Of a DNA stretch of 64,000 nucleotides, positions 8,625 to 17,178 are shown one piece after another. The stretch is from Butyrivibrio sp. (GTDB lineage: Bacteria; Bacillota; Clostridia; Lachnospirales; Lachnospiraceae). The notes under the pieces were generated by a model, which ran no database searches, was not told the DNA's origin, and saw only the letters and a list, made by a program, of their open reading frames with translations. Position 1 is the first letter of the stretch; every line of letters starts with the position of its first letter. The stretch lies in NCBI GenBank assembly GCA_022486625.1, contig JAKVKH010000016.1, positions 1 through 64,000 on the forward strand, read 5' to 3'. The position numbers and the translations under genes are program-made.

Positions 8625-8722
8625 AGAATCAGACTCCTTTTCCATCCTCAAGATTTTCAATACTAAAGTCCATTCTATCACAATTCCACTGCAATCCCCA
8701 AAAAAGCCATCCTTCTGCTCCG

Positions 8723-10150
8723 TTATACCGCTCTTTCCCCTTCTGTCTCCGCTTCTGCTTCATCGCACTGTACTGCTGCCAGTTTTTTCTCCAGTCTCCT
8801 CCGGATTCTCTTCATCAGGAAAAAGGCAATCAATGCCGTAACGCCTTCTGCAATCGGGAAAGTCGTCCAGATGAGCCAGGTACGATCAGAATTTTCTGCT
8901 GCAATTTTTGAAAATCCCCATGCAAGCGGAATGACAAACAGAAACTGTCTGCATACGGAAATAATCAATGATTCCAGCCCGCCGTCAAGTGCCTGGAAAA
9001 TCCCCTGATAAGCAATATTCGCCCCTGCAAACAAAAAGCTTAAGGATACAATCCGCATGGCGCTGATACAAAGAGACTGCGTCTGCCCTGACAGTCCGAA
9101 CAGTGAAGAAAACGGCTGTGCAAATACTTCAATCAGAATCAGGCCGAAAATCATAATGGAAAGAGTGTAGATCATGCCATATTTTATGCCGTCACAAATT
9201 CTTTTCCTGTCTCCCATTCCATGGCTGAAGGACACAATCGGTGTGATCGCATCCCGCAGTCCAAAGGCAGCGAACAGGATAAACTGCTGTATCTTATAAT
9301 ACAGACCATATGCCGTTACCACATCTTCTCCGATTGCAATGAAGATTACATTCAGCGCATAGGTCATAAAGGACATGAGTGCCTGTGCGATAATCGCCGG
9401 AAAGCCGATTGCATAAATATTCCGGATGATTTCTCCCGAAGGAGCCTTATACTTCCATGCATTATCAATCTCTCTGTCATATTTCAAATGGAAAAAAAGT
9501 GCCAGAAGTGCTGAGACGATCTGCCCGATCACAGTTGCATACGCCGCACCCTTTACGCCCCACTCCGGACAGCCAAGCAGTCCGTAAATCATGATCGGAT
9601 CCAGGATGATGTTGGTCACCGCACCGGAGATCTGTGCAATCGTGGAATACATGGATCTGCCTGTTGACTGAATCACCTTCTCCAGAATGGTGAAGAAGAC
9701 AATGCCGATGGAAAAAATGCAGCAGATGCTCAGGTAATCCACTGCCATGGTCATAATTTCCTGATTGGAAGTCTGTGTCCCGATATATCCCCTTACCCCG
9801 AAGATGCCGAATAAGAGAAACACAAGATAAATCGCCGTTCCCAGAAGCATTGCATTTCCGGCTACTCTGCTTGCGTTTTTACGATCTCCGCTTCCCAGAT
9901 TTCTGGCCATCAGGGCATTTGTTCCGACACCGGTACCGACTGCAACCGCCACCATCAGCATCTGCACGGGAAATGCCAGCGTCAGCGCATTGAGTGCCTG
10001 CTCTCCGCCTTCACGCATATTGGATACAAAGGCACTGTCCACAATGTTATAAACCGCCTGCAATGCCATTGACAGTACAATTGGCAGTCCCATTCCCAGC
10101 ATCAGTCTGTTTACCGGCATAACTGCCATTTTATTAGATTTCTGTTCCAT
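8723..10150 (-). CDS. MATE family efflux transporter
   Basis: A 475-residue protein with about twelve membrane helices in two similar halves. MPVNRLMLGMGLPIVLSMALQAVYNIVDSAFVS at the N-terminus is the usual MATE opening, and FGLRDAITPIVSFSHGMGDRKR resembles the matching element in the second half. Such proteins export drugs or metabolites by Na+ or H+ antiport. The C-terminus (about 445-475) is a charged cytoplasmic tail, KRIRRRLEKKLAAVQCDEAEAETEGE. The start has AGGAGGT upstream. The MFS gene follows on the same strand 98 bases on. No regulator is adjacent. Confidence 0.88.
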   Translation of the reverse strand: MEQKSNKMAVMPVNRLMLGMGLPIVLSMALQAVYNIVDSAFVSNMREGGEQALNALTLAFPVQMLMVAVAVGTGVGTNALMARNLGSGDRKNASRVAGNAMLLGTAIYLVFLLFGIFGVRGYIGTQTSNQEIMTMAVDYLSICCIFSIGIVFFTILEKVIQSTGRSMYSTIAQISGAVTNIILDPIMIYGLLGCPEWGVKGAAYATVIGQIVSALLALFFHLKYDREIDNAWKYKAPSGEIIRNIYAIGFPAIIAQALMSFMTYALNVIFIAIGEDVVTAYGLYYKIQQFILFAAFGLRDAITPIVSFSHGMGDRKRICDGIKYGMIYTLSIMIFGLILIEVFAQPFSSLFGLSGQTQSLCISAMRIVSLSFLFAGANIAYQGIFQALDGGLESLIISVCRQFLFVIPLAWGFSKIAAENSDRTWLIWTTFPIAEGVTALIAFFLMKRIRRRLEKKLAAVQCDEAEAETEGERAV

Positions 10151-10179
10151 ATTTCCGTATTACCTCCTTATTCAGCACA

Positions 10180-10228
10180 CAAAAAAAGCGGAAAACGTAT
10201 TTCCATTCCTGGATTTACGCTTTCCGCC
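10180..10228 (-). terminator. Rho-independent terminator downstream of the SGNH/MBOAT pair
   Basis: GCGGAAA (10188-10194) and TTTCCGC (10221-10227) close a long stem, and on the minus strand seven T follow. It lies about 90 bases past the stop of the SGNH gene and separates that unit from the MATE gene. Confidence 0.65.
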
Positions 10229-10316
10229 ACTCGGTGAACACATTATATCAGTTATTTTTTCAGAAAGTCAAATGAAATTTTAATCCGTATCGTTCACACA
10301 GCCCTTCTCACCGAAA

Positions 10317-11792
10317 TCATCTGACTGCCGCCATTTTCCCCTTGCTGTCCGTTGTAAAGCAGACGCTGTCTACTACCTGTTCTCTGTCATTGTCATAGAC
10401 CACCACATGAATACCGCGTCCGCTGCTCACATACTCCCTGCCGTCAATCTGGACCGAAGAAACATTGGAAGCTGTCGCAAGTGTATACACACTTTTGCCG
10501 CTTCGTATGCTGCCCTTATATTTAATCGATTCTCCTGACATGTTTTCACTGTTTCCAAGCGGCGTATCTACGCCGTAGAAATAAGTTTTCCCTGTCATCT
10601 GTGTCAGATCTGCTTTGAATCCCAGTGCCTGAACTTCCCTGGCCGTCTCTGTATCTGCAAGATCCGTCACATTGCCCTGTGTCACAATAAAAATACTGTA
10701 CCTTTTATCAAGCAACTGGCTCAGATAATCGTGAATCTCATTGATTTGCACCAGATCACAGTCCTTTTTTACTCCCTGATAATTATTCTCTGCATCTGAC
10801 CACTGTGCATCCGTATGTCCACTCAGTCCGTACTGCTCTGTCAGGAGCTGTCCGATGTAATCCGTAATCTTTATGGCGCCCCAGATATTCAGATGACTTT
10901 CATTCATGGTCGGCACATCATAACCGGCTGCTGCATACAGATCCGACATATTAAAATCATAAAATGGCAGATTATTTTCTGCCGCATATTCCTGTGTGGA
11001 ATTATGTCTTCCGATCGTCTGCGCCGAAGACGGAGTCTTCACCAGTACGAGCGGGATATTCTGCTGACGACATAGTAATACAATCTTATCAAGATATGAT
11101 TTCATCAGTGGAACCATTGCTTCCGTATCTCCTGAAGTTCCGGCTTTCAGCGGTGTGAATTTGGTTCCGTCTATATTGGACATTGCGGAGAAGCCGAACA
11201 TCCCGGGATGCGATGAGAGCTGCCCTGCCGTAAAATCATTCTCAGCAAGCCCGTACCATCTGGTATGAAATCTGACATTGGGCAGATAAAAGCTGAGCTT
11301 GCTCTGTGTATCATCTGCCTTACATATATCGCTGATTGCTCTCCTTTTATTCTGATTCCAGTGCATACTGTCCATGCTCTTACGAATGGTCGCTTCCGTA
11401 CAGTTAAGAGGCTGACCGACGGCCCCCTTATAGGTATGCAGAATATAGGTATCCAGAACGATCACCTTCGGTTTCTGTGTTTTAAGTGCCTCCTGCAGCC
11501 AGTAATAACTCAGCAGAAGACTCTGCTGCTCACAACCCATGTTGAAACTCGTAATCCCATATTTATCATACAGTTCCTGTGGAATAAATGCCGTAACACT
11601 GTGACTGCTTCCCAGAAAAAGTACATCTGCAGTATCTTTTTCCAGCTTGTAAAAATCTGAGTAAGTCGTTGTCGTTGGCCATTTATCAATATAATAATAT
11701 TTCGGTGTCAGAAGTTTCTCTGTAATCACAATGCAGATCAGCGAGACTGCCAGAAACGCTGCAAATCTGCCAAACATTTTTATCCTCTTCAT
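10317..11792 (-). CDS. SGNH/DltD-like protein partnering an MBOAT acyltransferase
   Basis: A 491-residue extracytoplasmic protein with one N-terminal helix (about 9-25). VLFLGSSHSVTAFIPQEL (about 55-72) carries the block I serine of SGNH hydrolases. VIVLDTYIL and LVLVKTPSS are later core strands. The block V position reads MNESHLNIWGA, where the Asp usually three residues before the catalytic His is Asn. In known systems such proteins complete acyl transfer to surface polymers after an MBOAT protein brings the acyl group across the membrane. The MBOAT gene ends only two bases upstream, so the two are translationally close. The C-terminal 120 residues (LDKRYSIFIVTQGNVTDL onward) look like an extra alpha/beta domain. 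The polymer modified is unknown. Confidence 0.75.
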   Translation of the reverse strand: MKRIKMFGRFAAFLAVSLICIVITEKLLTPKYYYIDKWPTTTTYSDFYKLEKDTADVLFLGSSHSVTAFIPQELYDKYGITSFNMGCEQQSLLLSYYWLQEALKTQKPKVIVLDTYILHTYKGAVGQPLNCTEATIRKSMDSMHWNQNKRRAISDICKADDTQSKLSFYLPNVRFHTRWYGLAENDFTAGQLSSHPGMFGFSAMSNIDGTKFTPLKAGTSGDTEAMVPLMKSYLDKIVLLCRQQNIPLVLVKTPSSAQTIGRHNSTQEYAAENNLPFYDFNMSDLYAAAGYDVPTMNESHLNIWGAIKITDYIGQLLTEQYGLSGHTDAQWSDAENNYQGVKKDCDLVQINEIHDYLSQLLDKRYSIFIVTQGNVTDLADTETAREVQALGFKADLTQMTGKTYFYGVDTPLGNSENMSGESIKYKGSIRSGKSVYTLATASNVSSVQIDGREYVSSGRGIHVVVYDNDREQVVDSVCFTTDSKGKMAAVR

Positions 11793-11794
11793 CC

Positions 11795-13255
11795 TCAGAA
11801 TCCTCCATAAATAAAGGCCTGCGGATCAAAGCCGTAGCCATAGGTACCAAAGATCATAATAAAAATCATCGTCCCGATATAAATTGCCCACCGTACAAAT
11901 ATGCTGTATTTCAGAATTCTGTCCCGGATGCAGTATCCTTTCTCCTGTACTGCTGAAGTAACCGCCAGAAAAATAATTGCAAAAATAAGAAGTGTATATT
12001 CTCTCCAGTTAAGTCCCAGCCTGAACACACTGTCATTCATGATCACCCACGGGTTATAAACCGTAAACATGGATTTGATCATGGTTAATGCCACCCGAAG
12101 GCTTTCTGCCCGGAATACAATCCACGCAATCATGACAAAGAAAAAAGTCACCAGCATCTGGAGTGCTTTTCTGATTCGGCTTCCCTCTTTCAACCGAAGT
12201 ACCCTGTCCGTCATATTCTTTACCGGCATCAGGAGCCCGCCCAGAATCTGATAAAACGCATGCATCAGCCCCCAGATGAGATATTTATAACCGCCGCCAT
12301 GCCAGATTCCGCTGACTGCAAATGTAATCAGGATGTTCAGGTACTTACGTGCCTTGCCCTTACGGTTTCCGCCAAGCGGAATATAGATATAGTCCCGCAG
12401 CCAGAAGCTCAGTGACAGATGCCATCTGCGCCAGAAGTCCCGTACTGACGTGGAAAAATACGGATGATTGAAATTATCCACAAGGTCTATTCCGAACAGT
12501 CCCGCTGCTCCCTGCGCCAGAGTCACACATGCCAGGAAATCCGTATACAGCTGAATGCTGTACAAAAATCCGCCCAGCCACACATAAGCACCAAGATATG
12601 CCTGATAGTCATTAAAAATCGTATCTACAATGACGCCTGCCTTATCCGCAATCACCAGCTTGAGGAAAAATCCCCAGAGGATCAGCATATAGGACTTTGT
12701 AAACTTTCTTTCATCGAAGGAATGTCCTTCATACAACTGCTCCGAGAGCTGTTCATATCGCGGAATCGGTCCCTGCACGATCTGCGGAAAAAAGCTGACG
12801 AACAGAAGATATTTCAGCGGATTCTTCTGTGACCGCACCCTGCCTTTATACACGTCTGCCAGGTACGAGATCATCTGCAATGTATAAAAAGCCAGACCAA
12901 GCGGCACAATCAGTTCCATCTGATCTGCCTTCATCCAGTTAACCAGAATGAAATTTGCCTCCTTATCCAATAAAAGCGGCAGCACTGTCAGCGCAATGCC
13001 TGCAGCGAGTATACCTCCTGCCTGCTTCATCAGATTTCTTTTTACCAGCATTGCAATCAGAAGTGCAAATGCATAGGTAACCGCAGCCGTTGCCAGAAAC
13101 ATGACAAAAGCCGGCAGGCTCTTTTCCACCATTTGCCAGTAAAACAGAAGACTCCCCAGAAGGAGCACATACCAGCGCAGTTTCTTCGGTATCAGATAAT
13201 ATGCAATTACAAGAATCGCGAGAAATACATAAAAATTCCACGAAATGAAAGCCAT
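11795..13255 (-). CDS. MBOAT family membrane O-acyltransferase
   Basis: A 486-residue protein with ten or more membrane helices. SVRDFWRRWHLSLSFWLRDYIYIPLGG is the hallmark of bacterial MBOAT proteins of the AlgI/DltB/PatA group, and GIWHGGGYKYLIWGLMHA holds the presumed catalytic His. Such enzymes carry an acyl group across the membrane for O-acylation of an exported polysaccharide. ATG at 13255 (MAFISWNFYVF) was chosen over an upstream start because AGAGG precedes it and the protein then begins like the family. It forms a two-gene unit with the SGNH protein. No polysaccharide synthesis genes are in the window, so the target is not indicated. Confidence 0.88.
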   Translation of the reverse strand: MAFISWNFYVFLAILVIAYYLIPKKLRWYVLLLGSLLFYWQMVEKSLPAFVMFLATAAVTYAFALLIAMLVKRNLMKQAGGILAAGIALTVLPLLLDKEANFILVNWMKADQMELIVPLGLAFYTLQMISYLADVYKGRVRSQKNPLKYLLFVSFFPQIVQGPIPRYEQLSEQLYEGHSFDERKFTKSYMLILWGFFLKLVIADKAGVIVDTIFNDYQAYLGAYVWLGGFLYSIQLYTDFLACVTLAQGAAGLFGIDLVDNFNHPYFSTSVRDFWRRWHLSLSFWLRDYIYIPLGGNRKGKARKYLNILITFAVSGIWHGGGYKYLIWGLMHAFYQILGGLLMPVKNMTDRVLRLKEGSRIRKALQMLVTFFFVMIAWIVFRAESLRVALTMIKSMFTVYNPWVIMNDSVFRLGLNWREYTLLIFAIIFLAVTSAVQEKGYCIRDRILKYSIFVRWAIYIGTMIFIMIFGTYGYGFDPQAFIYGGF

Positions 13256-13506
13256 GAAAAAACCTCTTTGTTCTGTTAAACCAAAAACGCAACAGCTGCC
13301 ATGATAGCACAATCCGATGATATATGCCATCTGCATTGTGACAGTTATGGGGCCGGAAAATTAATGGTTTTATGGAAATTATTAAAAATAACCCCCGCCC
13401 CGGCTTCAAATTCTTTTTTTCATCCGTATAATAATAACGTAATACAGTCATCGCGATATCTGGTCATTACACAATATTATCAAATATCTGAGGAGGTTTT
13501 ATCATT

Positions 13507-14496
13507 ATGCATATTCCGGATAATTATTTAAGCCCGCAGACCTGCGCAGTCATGGCTGCCGCAATGGTTCCTGTCTGGACTGTTTCCATAAAGAAGGTAA
13601 AGGCTGAAATTCCAAAGGTCAAACTGCCGATGCTGGGTGTCGGCGCCGCATTTTCCTTTCTGGGCATGATGTTCAATATTCCGATTCCGGGCGGCACCAC
13701 CGGACACGCTGTCGGCGGAACGCTCATCGCTTCTCTGATGGGGCCTTATGCGGCCTGCATTGCCGTGACGGTCGCACTGCTGATCCAGGCGCTCATCTTC
13801 GGAGACGGCGGAATCCTAAGCTTTGGCGCCAACTGCTTCAATATGGCATTTGTCCTGCCTTTTGTCGGCTATGCCGCCACTCAGCTGATCATGAAAAGAG
13901 TAAAAGGGAAAAATGCAGATCTGATCGGTTCCGCCATCGGTTCCTATGTCGGAATCAACGCTGCCGCGCTCTGTGCTGCCATTGAATTCGGCATACAGCC
14001 GATGCTGTTCCGAGATGCTGCAGGGAACGCCCTGTACTGCCCCTACGGACTGAATGTGTCCATTCCGGCCATGATGCTGGGGCATCTGACTCTGTTCGGT
14101 ATCGCTGAAGTTGTTTATACCACTGCTGTCCTTGCCTTTGTCAGAAAAGCAGCTCCGGAAATGAAGAGTTCTACGGAAGCAGTCAGAACTGCTCTTCCAT
14201 TAAAACTGCTCATGGCTGCGCTTGTCATTCTGACTCCGCTCGGACTCCTTGCAGAAGGTACCGCATGGGGCGAATGGAGCACTGATGAAATTGCTGCAAC
14301 CGGCGCCGGATTTACACCATCCGGAATGCTGTCCGGCTTTAGCTATTCTTCGCTTATTCCCGACTATTCTCTTACAGGAATGCCGGAATGGCTTGGTTAT
14401 ATTCTCTCCGCCGTCATCGGCGCAGCAATACTGATCATTATATTCAAACTCCTCAGTGTTGCCGGAAATTCGAAAAAGGAGAACCTCACTGTTTGA
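13507..14496 (+). CDS. cbiM: ECF-type cobalt/nickel transporter, substrate-capture protein CbiM/NikM
   Basis: A 329-residue membrane protein starting MHIPDNYLSPQTCAVMAA. In CbiM/NikM the His at position 2 and the free N-terminus bind the metal ion; here the usual G-F/Y after Asp is N-Y. PIPGGTTGHAVGGTLIASLMGP and FGDGGILSFGANCFNMAF are the signature loops with further His and Asn ligands. The C-terminal 110 residues (TAWGEWSTDEIA to LGYILSAVIGAAIL) resemble the NikN/CbiN part found fused in some NikMN proteins, so no separate CbiN is needed. AGGAGG is nine bases before ATG. The genes cbiQ and cbiO follow. I found no convincing cobalamin or NiCo riboswitch in 13256-13506, so Co versus Ni is open. 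Confidence 0.88.
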   Translation: MHIPDNYLSPQTCAVMAAAMVPVWTVSIKKVKAEIPKVKLPMLGVGAAFSFLGMMFNIPIPGGTTGHAVGGTLIASLMGPYAACIAVTVALLIQALIFGDGGILSFGANCFNMAFVLPFVGYAATQLIMKRVKGKNADLIGSAIGSYVGINAAALCAAIEFGIQPMLFRDAAGNALYCPYGLNVSIPAMMLGHLTLFGIAEVVYTTAVLAFVRKAAPEMKSSTEAVRTALPLKLLMAALVILTPLGLLAEGTAWGEWSTDEIAATGAGFTPSGMLSGFSYSSLIPDYSLTGMPEWLGYILSAVIGAAILIIIFKLLSVAGNSKKENLTV

Positions 14497-14498
14497 AC

Positions 14499-15233
14499 AT
14501 GAATTTACAGCTGATGCGCCTGATCAGGCGCATCACCGGAAATGATTCTGAATATCAGACTGCGGATCAGTCACGGATACTGCCGGCACTGCGGCTGTCT
14601 GTGGCTTTTCTTGCCATCCTTCTGTGTGCACTGTCCCAAAACGCCATTTATGTGATCATGATTATCGCCGCGGAGCTTTTGTGGCTCTCCATGAAATCCC
14701 CGATATTCATACGGAAGACATTAAAACCCGTGCTGATTGCGGTACTCTTCTGCTTCGTGCTCATGCTGCCGGCGGTTTCCATGGGACATCCACGTACTCT
14801 TCTGACGGTATCCATGAAGGTATTCGAATCTGTACTGATCCTTTCTCAGCTGGAAAATTCCGTCAGCTGGCAGAACATGACGGATGCCTTCCGTACCCTG
14901 CACTGCCCGCAGCTCTTCGTATTCACACTGGATATGACGATGCGCTTTCTCGTGATTCTGGGGCGTTACAGCAACAGCATTCTGGAAGCTGTATCGCTTC
15001 GACGTGTCGGGCCTGATCACTGGAAGACCGCCGGTACCGGCGGCATTCTGGGCACAACCTTTCTCAGATCGCAGAAAATGTCCCTGGAAACCTCAGAAGC
15101 CATGGCCTGCAGATGCTTTGACGGAGAATACCGTTCTTACCGCAGACGCCGTTTTTCCAGACCTGATGCACTCTATGCCCTGCTGATACCCCTGCTGATC
15201 GCATTATTTGTATATACACAGCAGGCAATGTAA
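14499..15233 (+). CDS. cbiQ: ECF transporter T component CbiQ
   Basis: A protein of about 244 residues with four to five membrane helices, the coupling component that links the ATPase to CbiM. LSLRRVGPDHW-like (EAVSLRRVGPDHW) and SEAMACRCFDGEYR correspond to the two cytoplasmic coupling segments; the second normally reads A-x-x-x-R-G. ATG at 14499 is 17 bases from AGGAG. A TTG at 14493 is 11 bases from it, in frame, and overlaps the end of cbiM, so the true start may be TTG. The gene is co-transcribed with cbiM and cbiO. Confidence 0.85.
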   Translation: MNLQLMRLIRRITGNDSEYQTADQSRILPALRLSVAFLAILLCALSQNAIYVIMIIAAELLWLSMKSPIFIRKTLKPVLIAVLFCFVLMLPAVSMGHPRTLLTVSMKVFESVLILSQLENSVSWQNMTDAFRTLHCPQLFVFTLDMTMRFLVILGRYSNSILEAVSLRRVGPDHWKTAGTGGILGTTFLRSQKMSLETSEAMACRCFDGEYRSYRRRRFSRPDALYALLIPLLIALFVYTQQAM

Positions 15234-15270
15234 CTGCCATCCTCTGAAACTATTATACCGGAGAAAATAA

Positions 15271-15957
15271 ATGATCGAATTACAGGATGTTTCATATCGT
15301 TATCAAAGTACACCCATGCAGGATACCTGCGCACTTGATCACATCACCTGCCATCTTGATATGGGCAGATGCTATTGCCTGCAGGGGCCGAACGGCTGCG
15401 GCAAATCCACTCTTTTCCGGATTCTGAACGGGCTGAGCTTTCCGACTTCCGGTCATTATATCTTTAATGGCATGGAAATTACGGAAAAGTCCATGCGAAA
15501 TCCGGATTTTTCCAAAAACTTCCATAAACAGGTCGGTTTTGTATTCCAGCATTCCGAAATTCAGCTGTTCTGCAAGACCGTAGAAGAAGAAATTGCTTTC
15601 GGACTCCAGCAGCTCAGACTCCCGGATTCGGAGATTGAAGCCCGCGTGGAACGCTATATTCAGCTGCTTCATCTGGAAAATATCCGCCAGCGTGCGCCGT
15701 TCAACCTAAGCGGCGGAGAACAGAAACGCTGCGCTCTGGCTGCAGTTCTGGCCATGGATCCCAAAGTGCTGATTCTGGATGAACCGATCAGCGGCCTTGA
15801 TGAAGAGGGCCAGGAATGGGTAACCTCCTTTATCAGGGACCTGAAATCTCCCGACCGAATGATTATCATTGCAACACATCAGTCCTCTTTTGCGGAGAAG
15901 GTGGCAGATATGCATCTGCAGATGACAAAAGAGCACAGAATGACGTTTTCAGGCTGA
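15271..15957 (+). CDS. cbiO: ECF transporter ATPase CbiO
   Basis: A 228-residue ABC ATPase that powers cobalt or nickel uptake. Walker A is GPNGCGKST (about 39-47), the Q-loop lies in QVGFVFQHSEIQLF, the signature is LSGGEQKR, Walker B is VLILDEPISGLD and the switch His is in IIIATHQSS. Only one ATPase gene is present, so the pump should use a homodimer. The protein is shorter than typical CbiO (about 270 residues), lacking most of the C-terminal extension. It follows cbiQ by 37 bases. Confidence 0.92.
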   Translation: MIELQDVSYRYQSTPMQDTCALDHITCHLDMGRCYCLQGPNGCGKSTLFRILNGLSFPTSGHYIFNGMEITEKSMRNPDFSKNFHKQVGFVFQHSEIQLFCKTVEEEIAFGLQQLRLPDSEIEARVERYIQLLHLENIRQRAPFNLSGGEQKRCALAAVLAMDPKVLILDEPISGLDEEGQEWVTSFIRDLKSPDRMIIIATHQSSFAEKVADMHLQMTKEHRMTFSG

Positions 15958-15983
15958 ATCGTCTTCTGTGCACTTTACAATGA

Positions 15984-16376
15984 TTACATTTCAAATATAA
16001 TTCTGACTCCATTCTCCGCCGGCTGCACATGTCCTGTAAGATCCGCCTGTTCCAGCCATATCAGAGCTTTACTGTCCGTGTATATCACAGGCTTCGTCGT
16101 AATCTGCCCGTTCTTCTGCACCGCTCCGTTATTCTCTATGAATATTCTGCAGGCATTTCCTTCTGCATCTGTTCCCTCCAGAATATATCTGGCAGAGAGT
16201 GTCCGGAGTTCTCCGCTTTTCTCTTTCTGCGTATCGGCACCGCCCGGCAGTATCCTGCCATGAAACAGATCGCAGTCACAGGTGCCATGAAACAGAATCA
16301 TGCAGGCCTTTCCGCTGTGCCCTTCTACATCCAGACATTCATCCAATACGACATCAATTGCCATTATTTCTCTCAT
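15984..16376 (-). CDS. DUF3237 family protein
   Basis: A 130-residue protein, beta-rich by inspection, with SARYILEGTDAEGNACRIFIENNG in the middle and KALIWLEQADLTGHVQPAENGVRIIFEM at the end. These match my memory of the DUF3237 beta-barrel proteins, whose role is not established. ATG at 16376 was chosen because GGGAG is seven bases upstream; a longer frame adds 13 residues. It runs convergent to cbiO and divergent from the metallophosphoesterase. A Cys-rich stretch (MILFHGTCDCDLFHG) is visible. Confidence 0.65.
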   Translation of the reverse strand: MREIMAIDVVLDECLDVEGHSGKACMILFHGTCDCDLFHGRILPGGADTQKEKSGELRTLSARYILEGTDAEGNACRIFIENNGAVQKNGQITTKPVIYTDSKALIWLEQADLTGHVQPAENGVRIIFEM

Positions 16377-16465
16377 ATATTCTCCCTCTTTCTTCTGTAT
16401 TATCCCATGCCGCATTTTAAAGTCAACCGGACAGATTATGATGATAACCGTTCCTTCTGTATTAC

Positions 16466-16494
16466 TTAATGACAGTCCAAAAATATGTTATAAT
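16466..16494 (+). promoter_or_regulatory. Promoter of the metallophosphoesterase / Tet(M)-like operon
   Basis: TTAATG (16466-16471) and TATAAT (16489-16494) are 17 bases apart, with TG one base before the -10 box (extended -10). A 5' leader of about 45 bases leads to GGAGGGG and ATG 16549. Confidence 0.6.
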
Positions 16495-16548
16495 TAGACG
16501 GTATTCAACTGCATATGTATCTCTATCTTTTTCCGGAGGGGAAAATCC

Positions 16549-17178
16549 ATGAAGTACTATATTGCCGACACACATTTTTTCTGTACCCGCAACAAAAGAA
16601 ATACCACACTTCCGATTTACCGCTATCGCGGTTTTCCGGACGTTGATCAGATGAATGCCTTCATGATCAGGCAATGGAACGCCAAGGTCAGTCAGGTTGA
16701 TGAAGTCTTTATCATCGGGGATTTTTCTGACGGTACTGCTGCGCAGACCATGCAGGTTCTGAGTCAGCTTTCGGGCAAAAAATATCTCGTTGCCGGCGAA
16801 TATGATATGTTCCTTATGGATCCGCATTTCAATCCGGCCATGTTCGGCTGGATCCGTAACTATGCGGAAATCGACGATGAAAGCCGTGTCGTTAACCTCT
16901 TCCATTACCCGAGCGTCTGCTATCATGACGCCCATGGCGGTGGATATATGCTCTACGGTCACATCCATGATGATCTGGTCACCCAGGGCATCATTGAACG
17001 TGCGGAAGAAGATATCAAAAACTTCCGCGGCACCAAATTCTACAAAAATCATATTATCAACTGCTTCTGCGCATATTCCAACTTTGTACCGATGACGCTT
17101 GATGAATGGATCGTCAATAATCAGAAACGTCGCCAGCAGATGCAGCTGCAGATGCAAAAGGATTATCCTCATGAATGA
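16549..17178 (+). CDS. Calcineurin-like metallophosphoesterase
   Basis: A 209-residue soluble protein with the metal-site motifs of the family: ADTHF near the N-terminus (D-x-H), FIIGDFSDG (GDxxD), a changed GNHD block reading VAGEYDMF, LFHYPS and YGHIHDD (GHxH). The Asn-His of GNHD is replaced by Glu-Tyr, which is common in clostridial members annotated as phosphodiesterases but lowers certainty about activity. The stop codon overlaps the start of the Tet(M)-like gene by eight bases, so translation of the two is probably coupled. The physiological substrate is unknown. Confidence 0.82.
   Translation: MKYYIADTHFFCTRNKRNTTLPIYRYRGFPDVDQMNAFMIRQWNAKVSQVDEVFIIGDFSDGTAAQTMQVLSQLSGKKYLVAGEYDMFLMDPHFNPAMFGWIRNYAEIDDESRVVNLFHYPSVCYHDAHGGGYMLYGHIHDDLVTQGIIERAEEDIKNFRGTKFYKNHIINCFCAYSNFVPMTLDEWIVNNQKRRQQMQLQMQKDYPHE

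Noticed and set aside
13256-13506. Cobalamin or NiCo riboswitch before cbiM
   Set aside because: I could not find the B12-box consensus or the paired internal loops of a NiCo element. A covariance-model search would decide.
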